Below, piece after piece: positions 56,768 to 64,000 of a DNA stretch of 64,000 nt. Source of the stretch: Bernardetia sp963719525. GTDB lineage: Bacteria; Bacteroidota; Bacteroidia; Cytophagales; Bernardetiaceae. The number at the start of each line of letters is the position of its first letter. Position 1 is the first letter of the stretch. Under the pieces are notes generated by a model. It was not told the DNA's origin. It was given only the letters and a program-made list of their open reading frames with translations, and made no database searches. The translations under genes and the position numbers were made by a program. The DNA is taken from contig CAVRCG010000004.1 of the NCBI GenBank assembly GCA_963719525.1, positions 2,170,001 to 2,234,000 of the forward strand, read 5' to 3'.

Positions 56768-57340
56768 TTATGTTCGGATTGGATTACCTATTACTTCTAA
56801 TTTTCCATACATAGATTGACTATCTGCAAAACGATTATAACCTACTTTGAAACCATTTTTTTCATCAGTAAAAATTAATTCGAAGCCTTCAATTTTTTGA
56901 AAGTCTTCTTCACTGAGAGGAATTATTTCTTTTGGAAAAACTAAATCTTCATTTCTACATAAACAAATGGTTTGTTTTAAAGCTATTTGAGCATCTTCTT
57001 CATTTTCAAAAGCTAAGTAAAGATTAGGATTTAGTAATACGCCACGATTTAAGATTCCCAAGTTCGTTTTGTAAATTCCTTTATCTTTATAGATATTTAT
57101 TCCTCCTTTTGCCCACGTTCTTTCTTGCTGAACATCAATACCTTGATAATTAAGGCGATACCTTTTGATTTTATGTATTCCTTTTTTATTGAGAAGCTCT
57201 GGAAATATCTTTTTTTCCATCCCCTCAACTGTAGAAGGCGTAAGAAACTGCTGCGAAAAAGTTTCGCTATCCCTAACAGCCGTCCAAGGTTTGATAAAGC
57301 CAAACTGACCTTCATATTTTACTACAAAAAATGTATTCAT
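56768..57340 (-). CDS. cas5: Probable Cas5 subunit
   Basis: 190 residues. KYEGQFGFIKPWTAVRDSET and FLTPSTVEGMEKKIFPEL fit the N-terminal RAMP layout of Cas5, where a PST-x-GM-like segment corresponds to the crRNA-handle-contact region; the assignment also depends on its place between cas6 and cas3. Cas5 binds the 5' handle of crRNA. It ends 3 bases before the cas3 ATG, so is tightly coupled. Shorter than many I-B Cas5 proteins. Confidence 0.7.
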   Translation of the reverse strand: MNTFFVVKYEGQFGFIKPWTAVRDSETFSQQFLTPSTVEGMEKKIFPELLNKKGIHKIKRYRLNYQGIDVQQERTWAKGGINIYKDKGIYKTNLGILNRGVLLNPNLYLAFENEEDAQIALKQTICLCRNEDLVFPKEIIPLSEEDFQKIEGFELIFTDEKNGFKVGYNRFADSQSMYGKLEVIGNPIRT

Positions 57341-57367
57341 TCTATTTATTTTGTTTTTAATTTTTGA

Positions 57368-58039
57368 TTAAACAAGTGAACCAAATCCCATCCCAGTATT
57401 ATTCCCAACACCCACATTCCAAGCAAAGGCAAGCGTTTCGGATTTTCCTTCAATAATAACAGGACACATCGAAGCACGGTAATTTTTGTTTTTGATACGC
57501 ATCATTTTTGTTTTTGCTTTCTCATAACTCGTATCAAAATAAACTTTCAAATTTGGGTCGCTGATTCCTGCTTTTTGGAGTTTTGTTTGTAAAGTTTGAG
57601 TAAGAAGCTCGTTCGTAATTTCATCTTTGTAGATATAATATTTTTGGTGTTCTTTTCCTGTTTTATCTATTTCATTTCGTTTCAAAAAAACAGGACTTCC
57701 AAGCCAAAACTGCGCTTTTGTTCCGAATTGTGGCGTTTCTACAAGCGAAATATCTTTTACTTCCATTCCATATTCTACGTGGCTATTCTGAAAAACTCCT
57801 CGTACCAGTTCTTGTACAAAAGGCATATCATACGCACTAATAAACCATTTTGCACCATATTTAAAATCCAGAAAATCGCCTTTCTTTCGGCTTCCCTGCA
57901 ACCACGAAAAAGAGTACAGAGAAATTTCGTCGTGATAATTATTCTCGCCTAACCACTTATGAATTCTTCCTAAAAGGCGTTGAGGATATTCGAAAGGTAC
58001 AGGACGAGTATTTGGCGTGAGATTAACGAGCATTCGCAT
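57368..58039 (-). CDS. cas6: CRISPR RNA endonuclease Cas6
   Basis: 223 residues from ATG 58039 (MRMLVNLTPNTRPVPFEY); a TTG two codons upstream and an ATG at 58033 are alternatives. QRLLGRIHKWLG is a typical first-domain helix and the C terminus has the Gly-rich loop GVGNNTGMGFGSLV. Cas6 cuts pre-crRNA eight bases from the repeat 3' end, giving the AUUGAAAC handle. First gene of the operon, with a 460-base gap upstream. Confidence 0.93.
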   Translation of the reverse strand: MRMLVNLTPNTRPVPFEYPQRLLGRIHKWLGENNYHDEISLYSFSWLQGSRKKGDFLDFKYGAKWFISAYDMPFVQELVRGVFQNSHVEYGMEVKDISLVETPQFGTKAQFWLGSPVFLKRNEIDKTGKEHQKYYIYKDEITNELLTQTLQTKLQKAGISDPNLKVYFDTSYEKAKTKMMRIKNKNYRASMCPVIIEGKSETLAFAWNVGVGNNTGMGFGSLV

Positions 58040-58396
58040 AAGCAATATATTTTTGAGTGTGAATAAAAATTTTACTTTCAGATTTCATTTTCATAAAAAT
58101 TAGACATAGCACTAAAGCCTTGATTTTGACATCAAGAAAAAAAGGGGAATTATTTTCTAACTAAAGGGAATTTTGTAAGTAACCTATATTCTAAATCGAA
58201 GCAGCTAAAAAATTCAGTTTGTACAGAAAGTATATTTGGGGAAACACTACTTATTCTATGTCTGCAAACAAACCAACTACTCTATAGATTAACTTGTGAT
58301 ACAATACTATTGATTTATTTCTAAATAAACAAATAAAAATAGCTTTTATTTACGTTTCAAAAAATATAATTCCGTTTCTTGAAATAAAACTTTACT

Positions 58397-58413
58397 ACGT
58401 AAATCGTTTACGT
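58397..58413. promoter_or_regulatory. Palindrome upstream of the cas operon, operator-like
   Basis: ACGTAAA-TCG-TTTACGT, perfect 7+7 with a 3-base centre, with a further TTTACGTTT half-like copy near 58350. It lies ~360 bases before cas6 in a stretch with no other gene; a small hairpin CTTGATTTTGACATCAAG is at 58116-58133. Confidence 0.4.
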
Positions 58414-58500
58414 TCTGCTCGTTTATCTTTACGAAATTTCATACTAAACTGAACAGGAATGTAAAAATTCAAACCTGTTCAATTTGGTAACCATCATAAA

Positions 58501-58758
58501 CTACTTTCTATGATTTGTAGTAGGGAATAAACACATCTGTATATTGGGTTTTTCTTTTTTACAAGAATTAATTTTCAGAACTATTCCTCCTTTTTCATTC
58601 GGAACTTTTTGTTTATGTACCACAACTCTAAGTTCAGGGTATTTGCGTAGAAGCATTGCATAATCTCTAGCATTGGTTATTATTTCATCAACTGACATTT
58701 CATCAGAAAATTTTAAGTATAAATGTTGAAATATCTTTTTGAAGTTTGAATTAATCAT
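58501..58758 (-). CDS. Small unknown protein upstream of the cas operon
   Basis: 85 residues from ATG 58758. No signal peptide, no membrane segment, mixed charged helix N-terminus (NFKKIFQHLYLKFSDEM) followed by a beta-like ELRVVVHKQKVPNEKGGIVLKI and a basic C terminus. It lies between a CRISPR-repeat-like sequence and cas6 on the cas strand, so it could be regulatory or part of a small accessory module. Coding status uncertain. Confidence 0.45.
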   Translation of the reverse strand: MINSNFKKIFQHLYLKFSDEMSVDEIITNARDYAMLLRKYPELRVVVHKQKVPNEKGGIVLKINSCKKEKPNIQMCLFPTTNHRK

Positions 58759-58946
58759 ATTCCTATATAAGTGAAAATAGTATGATTAAGATTTTGTATC
58801 CTAATTCTATTACTTATACATAATTTTCGATAAAAAGGTTACAATATTTTTTAATTTGCTCTATATTTGCTTTAATACTATAAGAGAAATCAATCGTAGT
58901 TCTTTTAGAATATTGAAAGATATAAGTGAACAGAGTCTGATTGCTT

Positions 58947-58976
58947 AATTAATCGTACCCATTCTGGTATTGAAAC
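58947..58976 (+). ncRNA. Solitary CRISPR-repeat-like element, possible regulatory RNA
   Basis: On the plus strand AATTAATCGTACCCATT-CTGGT-ATTGAAAC matches the crRNA-sense repeat at 28 of 30 positions. The ATTGAAAC handle is intact. The A-to-T change at repeat position 22 turns the stem from CC/GG flanked by an A-A mismatch into GUACC/GGUAU. No second repeat is near; a terminator starts three bases later. TATATTTG at 58862-58869 matches the -7 consensus, which would give a ~140-base RNA. Whether it is transcribed is unknown; it may be a remnant of an old array. Confidence 0.5.
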
Positions 58977-58978
58977 AC

Positions 58979-59015
58979 AAAAAACCTATTCTCCATAAAA
59001 GAGAATAGGTTTTTT
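58979..59015. terminator. Strong terminator between serS and the repeat-like element
   Basis: AAAACCTATTCTC pairs with GAGAATAGGTTTT (13 bp, 7-base loop) and is flanked by A and T tracts, so it works for serS on the minus strand and for any transcript of the repeat-like element on the plus strand. Confidence 0.8.
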
Positions 59016-59071
59016 AGTATGTTTGTATTTGATGGTTTGAGACTACTATTTCAAAATAAATTAGATAAAAA

Positions 59072-60346
59072 CTAATCAATTCGTTCAAATTTACAATAAT
59101 CTTGCAACACTTTAGGAATTTTTATTCCATCTTTTGTTTGATTGTTTTCCAAAATTGTAGCTACAATACGTGGCAAAGCTAATGCGCTACCATTCAATGT
59201 ATGCGCTAAATGTTTCTTTTTATCCTTATCTTCATATCTAAGTTTTAAACGATTCAATTGATAGGTTTCGAAATTACTAACCGAACTTACTTCCAACCAG
59301 CGACCCTGTGCAGCCGAATAAACTTCCAAATCGTATGTCATAGCAGATGTAAAACCCATATCGCCACCACACAAACGCAAAACACGATAAGGTAATTCCA
59401 ATGATTCTAAAAGTTCCTTAACATGAGAGAGCATTCTTTCCAATTTTTCATACGATTTTTCTGGACGTTCGATAACCACCAACTCTACTTTATCAAATTG
59501 ATGCAAACGGTTCAAACCACGTACATCTGCACCCCACGAACCTGCTTCACGACGAAAACAAGGCGTATGACCTGTCATTTTGATAGGCAAATCACTTTCT
59601 TTTACAATTGTATCTCTGTATAAATTTGTAATCGGAACTTCAGCTGTCGGAATCAAAAAAAGATTATCGGCTGTGGCTTCATACATTTGTCCTTCTTTGT
59701 CTGGAAGTTGTCCTGTGCCATAACCTGATGCTTCATTTATCAAAATTGGAGGCTGAATTTCTTTGTAATCTGCTGAAATGGCTTCATCTAAAAAATAATT
59801 AATCAATGCTCTTTGCAACCTTGCGCCTTTTCCTTTATAAACTGGAAAACCTGCACCTGTGATTTTTACGCCCAATTCAAAATCTATAATATCATACTTT
59901 TTGATAAGTTCCCAATGTGGAAGCGCATCGGCTGCAAGTGTTGGAATTGTTCCCCATTCTTCTATAATCTCATTATCATCTGCACCTTTTCCTGCAACTA
60001 CATCTTTGTAAGGTGTATTCGGAATTTCATACAAACACAAAGTTAAATCATTCTCCAACTCCTTCAATTTATCTTCTAAATCTTTTATAGATTGTTTGCT
60101 TTGAGCAGCTTTTTCTTTTGCTTGATTCGCTTCTTCTTTTTTGCCTTGTTGCATCAAAGCACCGATAGATTTTGCTACTTCATTTGCACCAGCTTGTAAT
60201 TCATTGAGTGAGGACTGTGTCGTTCTTCTTTCATTATCGATAGAAATAGCCTTTTCGACAAGCTCAGTAGCTCTGCTAAAATGGCGTTTTTGAAGTGCTG
60301 CAATGACTTCTTCTTTATGCGCCTGTAGGTGTGCAATTTGTAACAT
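59072..60346 (-). CDS. serS: Seryl-tRNA synthetase
   Basis: 424 residues, normal length. An N-terminal long coiled-coil arm (QAKEKAAQSKQSIKDLEDKLKEL) is followed by the class II core: motif 2 FRREAGSWGADVRGLNRLHQFDKVE, motif 3 near the end HTLNGSALALPRIVATILEN, and KGKGARLQRALINYF. Charges tRNA-Ser and tRNA-Sec. Followed by the strong terminator at 58979-59015. Confidence 0.97.
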   Translation of the reverse strand: MLQIAHLQAHKEEVIAALQKRHFSRATELVEKAISIDNERRTTQSSLNELQAGANEVAKSIGALMQQGKKEEANQAKEKAAQSKQSIKDLEDKLKELENDLTLCLYEIPNTPYKDVVAGKGADDNEIIEEWGTIPTLAADALPHWELIKKYDIIDFELGVKITGAGFPVYKGKGARLQRALINYFLDEAISADYKEIQPPILINEASGYGTGQLPDKEGQMYEATADNLFLIPTAEVPITNLYRDTIVKESDLPIKMTGHTPCFRREAGSWGADVRGLNRLHQFDKVELVVIERPEKSYEKLERMLSHVKELLESLELPYRVLRLCGGDMGFTSAMTYDLEVYSAAQGRWLEVSSVSNFETYQLNRLKLRYEDKDKKKHLAHTLNGSALALPRIVATILENNQTKDGIKIPKVLQDYCKFERID

Positions 60347-60351
60347 TGATT

Positions 60352-60404
60352 TATCAGTTATCAGTTTTTTCAGTTACCAGTAATCAGTTACCAGTAATCA
60401 GTTT
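60352..60404. repeat. CAGTTACCAGTAAT direct repeats upstream of serS
   Basis: CAGTTACCAGTAATCAGTT is repeated imperfectly here and in the gap 22389-22422, so it is a dispersed short repeat family. Confidence 0.4.
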
Positions 60405-60498
60405 TGAATTTCTTTTTGTAAAAATAAAATACTCACAAAAGTCCGATAAATTCAGTTAAAAATCAAGTTCGAATTGAGATTTGATTTTTTTGATGAAT

Positions 60499-60966
60499 TT
60501 AATTTTCTTTTTTAACAGAATCTAAAATCTCATAAATTGTGCATCCAACAACAATAGCAAGTATTACCAAATAGATTTGTAGCATCCACAAACTTATCTT
60601 TATAGAATCTGTTACTTTTATTAGAGGATAGTAATAATTTTCAGATTGTTGAAGTCCAACGCTATCGAAAGTAACAATGTAAATATCATCGTAGGCAAAT
60701 TCTCCTCCTTCATAAAAATCGTCTTCATTGATTGCATCTACACAATAAACATTATAATCAACAGATTTTAAAGAGTTAGGCATTTTTCTACTTATATTGA
60801 AAGAGCCAAAGAAAACATCAAATCTAGTAGGGTCTGATGCAACTGATAAAGCAACTTGATTACTACCAAAAAACACAAAAAGATAAATAGGAAGTGAAAT
60901 AAGTAAAAGTAGTGATGCAAATATCCACTTTTGATTTTTTTGGTTGTTGAAAATTATTTGTAACAT
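60499..60966 (-). CDS. Small membrane protein of unknown function
   Basis: 155 residues. Hydrophobic segments near residues 16-35 (WIFASLLLLISLPIYLFVFFG) and 125-148 (MLQIYLVILAIVVGCTIYEI) flank a soluble middle, so it is probably a two-helix inner-membrane protein with an external domain. No family recognised. Not clearly in an operon: 132 bases precede serS on the same strand. Confidence 0.55.
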   Translation of the reverse strand: MLQIIFNNQKNQKWIFASLLLLISLPIYLFVFFGSNQVALSVASDPTRFDVFFGSFNISRKMPNSLKSVDYNVYCVDAINEDDFYEGGEFAYDDIYIVTFDSVGLQQSENYYYPLIKVTDSIKISLWMLQIYLVILAIVVGCTIYEILDSVKKEN

Positions 60967-61091
60967 TTATGTATAGTTTTTTTTGCTTAAAAAGGCAATT
61001 CGTATTTATCTGTATTCAAAATCCTATTAATTCTACCAACCGACAGTTCAGCGAAGCTAATCCTTAACCAATCAGTTCCACTATTTTCAAA

Positions 61092-62421
61092 TCATTCTTC
61101 CTCTTCTTTCTTAATAATTTTCTGAACGGTATAACGGTCATTCAGAGAAACGGCACACAATAAAAGATAAAAAACAGTTCCTAATTCAATTCCGTGTTTG
61201 GTAATAAAAGTAGTATCAACAATTCCGAAAGACTTCAAAACGGCAAGCAAAATTCCGATAGAAAAAAGATACGAACCCGAAACCACAAAACGAGAATAAG
61301 CGTATCCTCTAGCACGAGTAATGATTGCCGTATAAAGAATTAATGTTGCAGCAAAAACAGCATTTCCAACTACAATTCGTGTAAGAAGATTGTAATATCC
61401 TATAAAAACAATACTTGCGATAATACCAGCAATAAGCGAAGAGAGTTGCATCAGACGTTGCAAAATAGGCGCATGTTTTTTGGTAAGAAGGAAAAGCTGC
61501 GTAAAATTAAGTGCCGAAACCGTCAAGATTCCAACACTAAAAGGTAGAGCCTGATTTCCCCATTCTGGCGCAGTCGTCCAAAGATATTGAAAAGCATATC
61601 CATTCAAAACAGACAAAAAAAGTGCTGCCGAAAGAACGAGCATTGCATAGTAGAGGTACGAACGCATTTTCAAGAGCGTTCCGATAAGAAGACCATAAGC
61701 AGCCAAAACCATAAAAACGCCAAACAATCCACCAAAAATAAACTGTTCACCTAATATTTCTTGATACAAACTACTCTCATTCCATAATTTTACCGAAACC
61801 TGCAAACTACCTTTTGTTTTAATACGAAAATAATAAGAAACACTATCTTTCGAAACAGGAATTTTGAATATTAAATTGTGATAATTAATATCTCGTTGAT
61901 GAAATGAGAGTGCGTCGCCACTATGTTTTACTTGCCAGGAATTCGAAAATCGTATCTTTATAAAAAAGCGAAACACTATCCAATAACGGATATTCTAATT
62001 CTAAATAAAAAATTTTGTCTTCTACATGAGGAGGAATTTTGACTCGTATCCATTTTGCGTGTTCTTCAAAACCCAAATTCAAGTATAGTGATTTTATAGG
62101 AACAAAATCAGCGTTTAATTTTTCTACTTCATAGATAGAAATATTCTCAAAATTAGCTTTATGATTCAAATCCTTTAAAAGTTCTAAATGGATTCGTTCT
62201 CCTTCTTGTTCTATATGTTTGTGTTCTTGAGGAACAGTATTTTGTGCATACAAAGGCATTAAATTTCCTATAAAAAAAAGGAAAGTTATAAACGGAAAAT
62301 AAATAAAAAATTTGTTTTTAGGCTTTTGCACAGAAGCAATACTAATTAATTGTGTGTTGTATATTTTTTTGAACGAAAACAGTAACTTTACGAAAAAACG
62401 CTTTTTTTTCTCACAAAACAA
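61092..62421 (-). pseudogene. 7TMR-DISM sensor protein, split by a frameshift
   Basis: Frames 62421-61921 and 61976-61092 together make one ~440-residue protein. A signal peptide ends near NLMPLYAQ, a 7TMR-DISMED2-like sensor follows (GFEEHAKWIRVKIPPHVEDK, YPLLDSVSLFYK), then about seven transmembrane segments (FMVLAAYGLLIGTLL onwards). In a run of four T on the coding strand (61946-61949) one base must go to join YKDTIS to NSWQVKHSGD. No kinase, cyclase or phosphatase domain follows, so it is a sensor-only member. It resembles the sensor part of the SpoIIE-type protein at 17506. Confidence 0.8.
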
Positions 62422-62513
62422 AACGTAACTTACAAATATTACTAAATAGTTAGCAAACTGTTATTAAACTCTTACAAAATAAAGTAGAAAATTCAATTTA
62501 TATTTTCATTTCT

Positions 62514-63203
62514 ATGTTATCAAAAACGCAAGGAATAGTTTTAGGATTTACAAGATATAGCGAAACTTCAATTATTTGCCGAATATTTACCAAAAAATTT
62601 GGCTTAAATTCCTATATCATAAACGGAGTACGACAAAAAAGTAAGACTAGCGCACGTAAAATGGCTCTTTATCAACCTCTAACTATTTTAGATTTAGTAA
62701 TTTACTACAAAGAAAACAAAGGATTATTACGCATTTCAGATTCTTCTATTGATCATCCTTTTAGAAGTCTTCCCTTCGAACCCAAAAAATCTAGTATTGC
62801 TTTATTTTTAACAGAAATTCTTAGAAAAGCTCTACAAGAAGAAGGCGCAAACGAAGAATTGTTTGATTTTCTAATCAAGAGTATGATTTTTTTGGATAAT
62901 GTAGAAACAGAATACGAAAATTTCCACGTTCAGTTTATGTTAAAATTAATTCCTTTTTTAGGTTTTGGGACAAATTCGGCAGAAGAATATTTTGAATTAG
63001 AAAAACCACAATTTGAAGTCAATAAAATGACGACCGACTACATCAATGCACTTATGAAGTTAGAATATAGTGATTATTTACCGATGACTGGAAAAATGAG
63101 AAGTATGTTTTTATATTGGATTTTGGCTTTTTATAGAAAACATGTAGAAGATTTTGGGTTTGTGCGCTCGCTTACAGTTCTGAAAGAAATATTTGAAGAA
63201 TGA
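62514..63203 (+). CDS. recO: DNA repair protein RecO
   Basis: 229 residues, normal length. The OB-fold N terminus is MLSKTQGIVLGFTRYSETSIICRIFTK, followed by GLNSYIINGVRQKSKTSARKMALYQPL, then the helical C-terminal part (DFLIKSMIFLDNVETEYENF). Some Bacteroidota RecO proteins lack the zinc-binding Cys pair, as here. RecO loads RecA with RecR in recombinational repair. Promoter probably in the gap from the 7TMR gene, which is divergent. Confidence 0.92.
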   Translation: MLSKTQGIVLGFTRYSETSIICRIFTKKFGLNSYIINGVRQKSKTSARKMALYQPLTILDLVIYYKENKGLLRISDSSIDHPFRSLPFEPKKSSIALFLTEILRKALQEEGANEELFDFLIKSMIFLDNVETEYENFHVQFMLKLIPFLGFGTNSAEEYFELEKPQFEVNKMTTDYINALMKLEYSDYLPMTGKMRSMFLYWILAFYRKHVEDFGFVRSLTVLKEIFEE

Positions 63204-63205
63204 AA

Positions 63206-63258
63206 AGTGGCGAGGGGCGAGAGAGAAATGATTTGGGGCGAGGGGCGAGAGATTGGGG
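63206..63258. repeat. Purine-rich dispersed repeat after recO
   Basis: GGCGAGGGGCGAGAGA occurs twice, followed by GATTGGGGAATTT. The same style of sequence sits in the cas operon gaps. Confidence 0.45.
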
Positions 63259-63350
63259 AATTTCAATTTCATTCCTCTGTGTTCTCTGTAACTCTGTGTT
63301 TGATAAAGTATTTTCAGTAATTCGTAATTTGCATTTACTTCTAAAATCTA

Positions 63351-63669
63351 ACTTCATACTTTATTTTCATTTACTTCTTAATTCTGACTTCTAACTTCAT
63401 ACTTTATTTTCATTTACTTCTTAATTCTGACTTCTAACTTCATACTTTATTTTCATTTACTTCTTAATTCTGACTTCTAACTTCATACTTTATTTTCATT
63501 TACTTCTTAATTCTGACTTCTAACTTCATACTTTATTTTCATTTACTTCTTAATTCTGACTTCTAACTTCATACTTTATTTTCATTTACTTCTTAATTCT
63601 GACTTCTAACTTTATACTTTATTTTCATTTACTTCTTAATTCTGACTTCTAACTTCATACTTTATTTAT
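63351..63669. repeat. 43-bp tandem repeat, about 7.4 copies
   Basis: A unit beginning ACTTCATACTTTATTTTCAT and ending CTGACTTCTA repeats at 63351, 63394, 63437, 63480, 63523, 63566, 63609 and a partial copy at 63652. Copies are identical except for one base in the seventh. 43 is not a multiple of three and no frame is open through it, so it is a non-coding minisatellite. The last partial copy ends at the start codon of the next gene. Confidence 0.9.
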
Positions 63670-64000
63670 ATGACTTTGATTAAAAAGAAAAAAACAATTT
63701 ATCCTATCAACGAGCCTTTACGCAAGTATTTGGTAGAATATAAAAAAGAAATAGACATTCCTGTGGCTTATTCTGACCTTACACGTTTTACAAGTTCGAT
63801 AAATTTGTACGACAAAAAAGGCGAAGATACATTATGGCTAACTGTTTTTTATGCTTCGGAAGATATGCGAGAAATTTATAATGGACTAAAGAAAATCTAT
63901 GCGATGCTTAAAGCAGATGGCGACCTTTCTGTTATGGAACATTTGTATATCGATAGAGTAGATTTGTGTTCGTATGGAAATACAAAGCCGTTTCGTGTCC
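63670..64000 (+). CDS. Unknown protein, N-terminal part (cut by window end)
   Basis: The frame is open from ATG 63670 (MTLIKKKKTIYPINEPLRKY) to the window end, 110 residues. No signal peptide or membrane segment in this part; charged and aromatic residues alternate, ending DRVDLCSYGNTKPFRV. I do not recognise the family. Its upstream region is the 43-bp tandem repeat, which could influence expression. Confidence 0.7.
   Translation, partial: MTLIKKKKTIYPINEPLRKYLVEYKKEIDIPVAYSDLTRFTSSINLYDKKGEDTLWLTVFYASEDMREIYNGLKKIYAMLKADGDLSVMEHLYIDRVDLCSYGNTKPFRV

Noticed and set aside
58855..58869. TTTG plus TATATTTG as a complete promoter for the repeat-like RNA
   Set aside because: Only three bases separate the two; the -33 element at proper spacing is missing, so only the -7 match was kept.

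Overview
The window is AT-rich chromosomal DNA from a member of the Bacteroidota, most likely a Cytophagales bacterium near Bernardetia/Flexibacter. This placement is inferred from protein style and gene content: a TonB-dependent receptor with an N-terminal carboxypeptidase-like domain, S9, M1 and M20 peptidases, 7TMR-DISM signalling proteins, archaeal-type glycyl-tRNA synthetase, few Shine-Dalgarno sequences, and TAnnTTTG-type -7 promoter elements. No rRNA or tRNA gene was seen.

Layout. 1-16.9 kb (mostly + strand): end of fructose-1,6-bisphosphatase, a frameshifted DUF2339 membrane protein, a secreted double amidohydrolase, a small exported protein next to a frameshifted TonB receptor, a serine hydrolase with thyA, an S9 peptidase, an MBL hydrolase and a TPR protein. 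17-17.5 kb: an outer-membrane protein remnant and a 150-bp MITE with target duplication. 17.5-24.4 kb (- strand): rplC-rplD-rplW-rplB-rpsS-rplV-rpsC, an S10 operon that ends after rpsC, followed by a 7TMR/SpoIIE-type phosphatase gene bracketed by two copies of one terminator. The uS3 protein carries an RGG-rich tail of about 85 residues. 24.8-43.6 kb: housekeeping genes (glyS, M20 dipeptidase, Ca/Na antiporter, lpdA, a 23S pseudouridine synthase, a phosphopantetheinyl transferase, M1 peptidase, gcvH), two paralogous membrane proteins with a degenerate RING-like domain, a decayed DUF262 + AAA ATPase (DUF3696-like) + unknown-protein module, and a twice-frameshifted universal stress protein gene.

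43.8-59 kb: a type I-B-like CRISPR-Cas locus. The array has 90 near-identical 30-nt repeats plus one degenerate terminal repeat. The ATTGAAAC handle lies on the minus strand, so the array is read from a leader at 49.8-50.05 kb next to cas2. The cas genes, in transcription order, are cas6-cas5-cas3-cas8-cas7, a terminator-like hairpin, then cas4-cas1-cas2. cas3 and cas4 each carry one in-frame nonsense codon at a position where the protein otherwise continues perfectly. The two spacers nearest the leader are only 21 and 15 nt, whereas the others are about 35-38 nt. Upstream of the cas operon there is a solitary repeat copy (28/30 identical) on the opposite strand, with an intact handle, a potentially stronger hairpin and a terminator right behind it. 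It resembles published CRISPR-repeat-like regulatory or antitoxin RNAs.

59-64 kb: serS, a small membrane protein, a frameshifted 7TMR-DISM protein, recO, and a 43-bp tandem repeat (about 7.4 copies) that runs up to the start codon of an unknown gene cut by the window end.

Several genes (DUF2339, TonB receptor, Usp, 7TMR) are broken by single-base changes in short homopolymers. These could be sequencing errors. The cas3/cas4 stops are substitutions and the DUF262/ATPase region has many lesions, so those look more like real decay, but only read-level data can decide.
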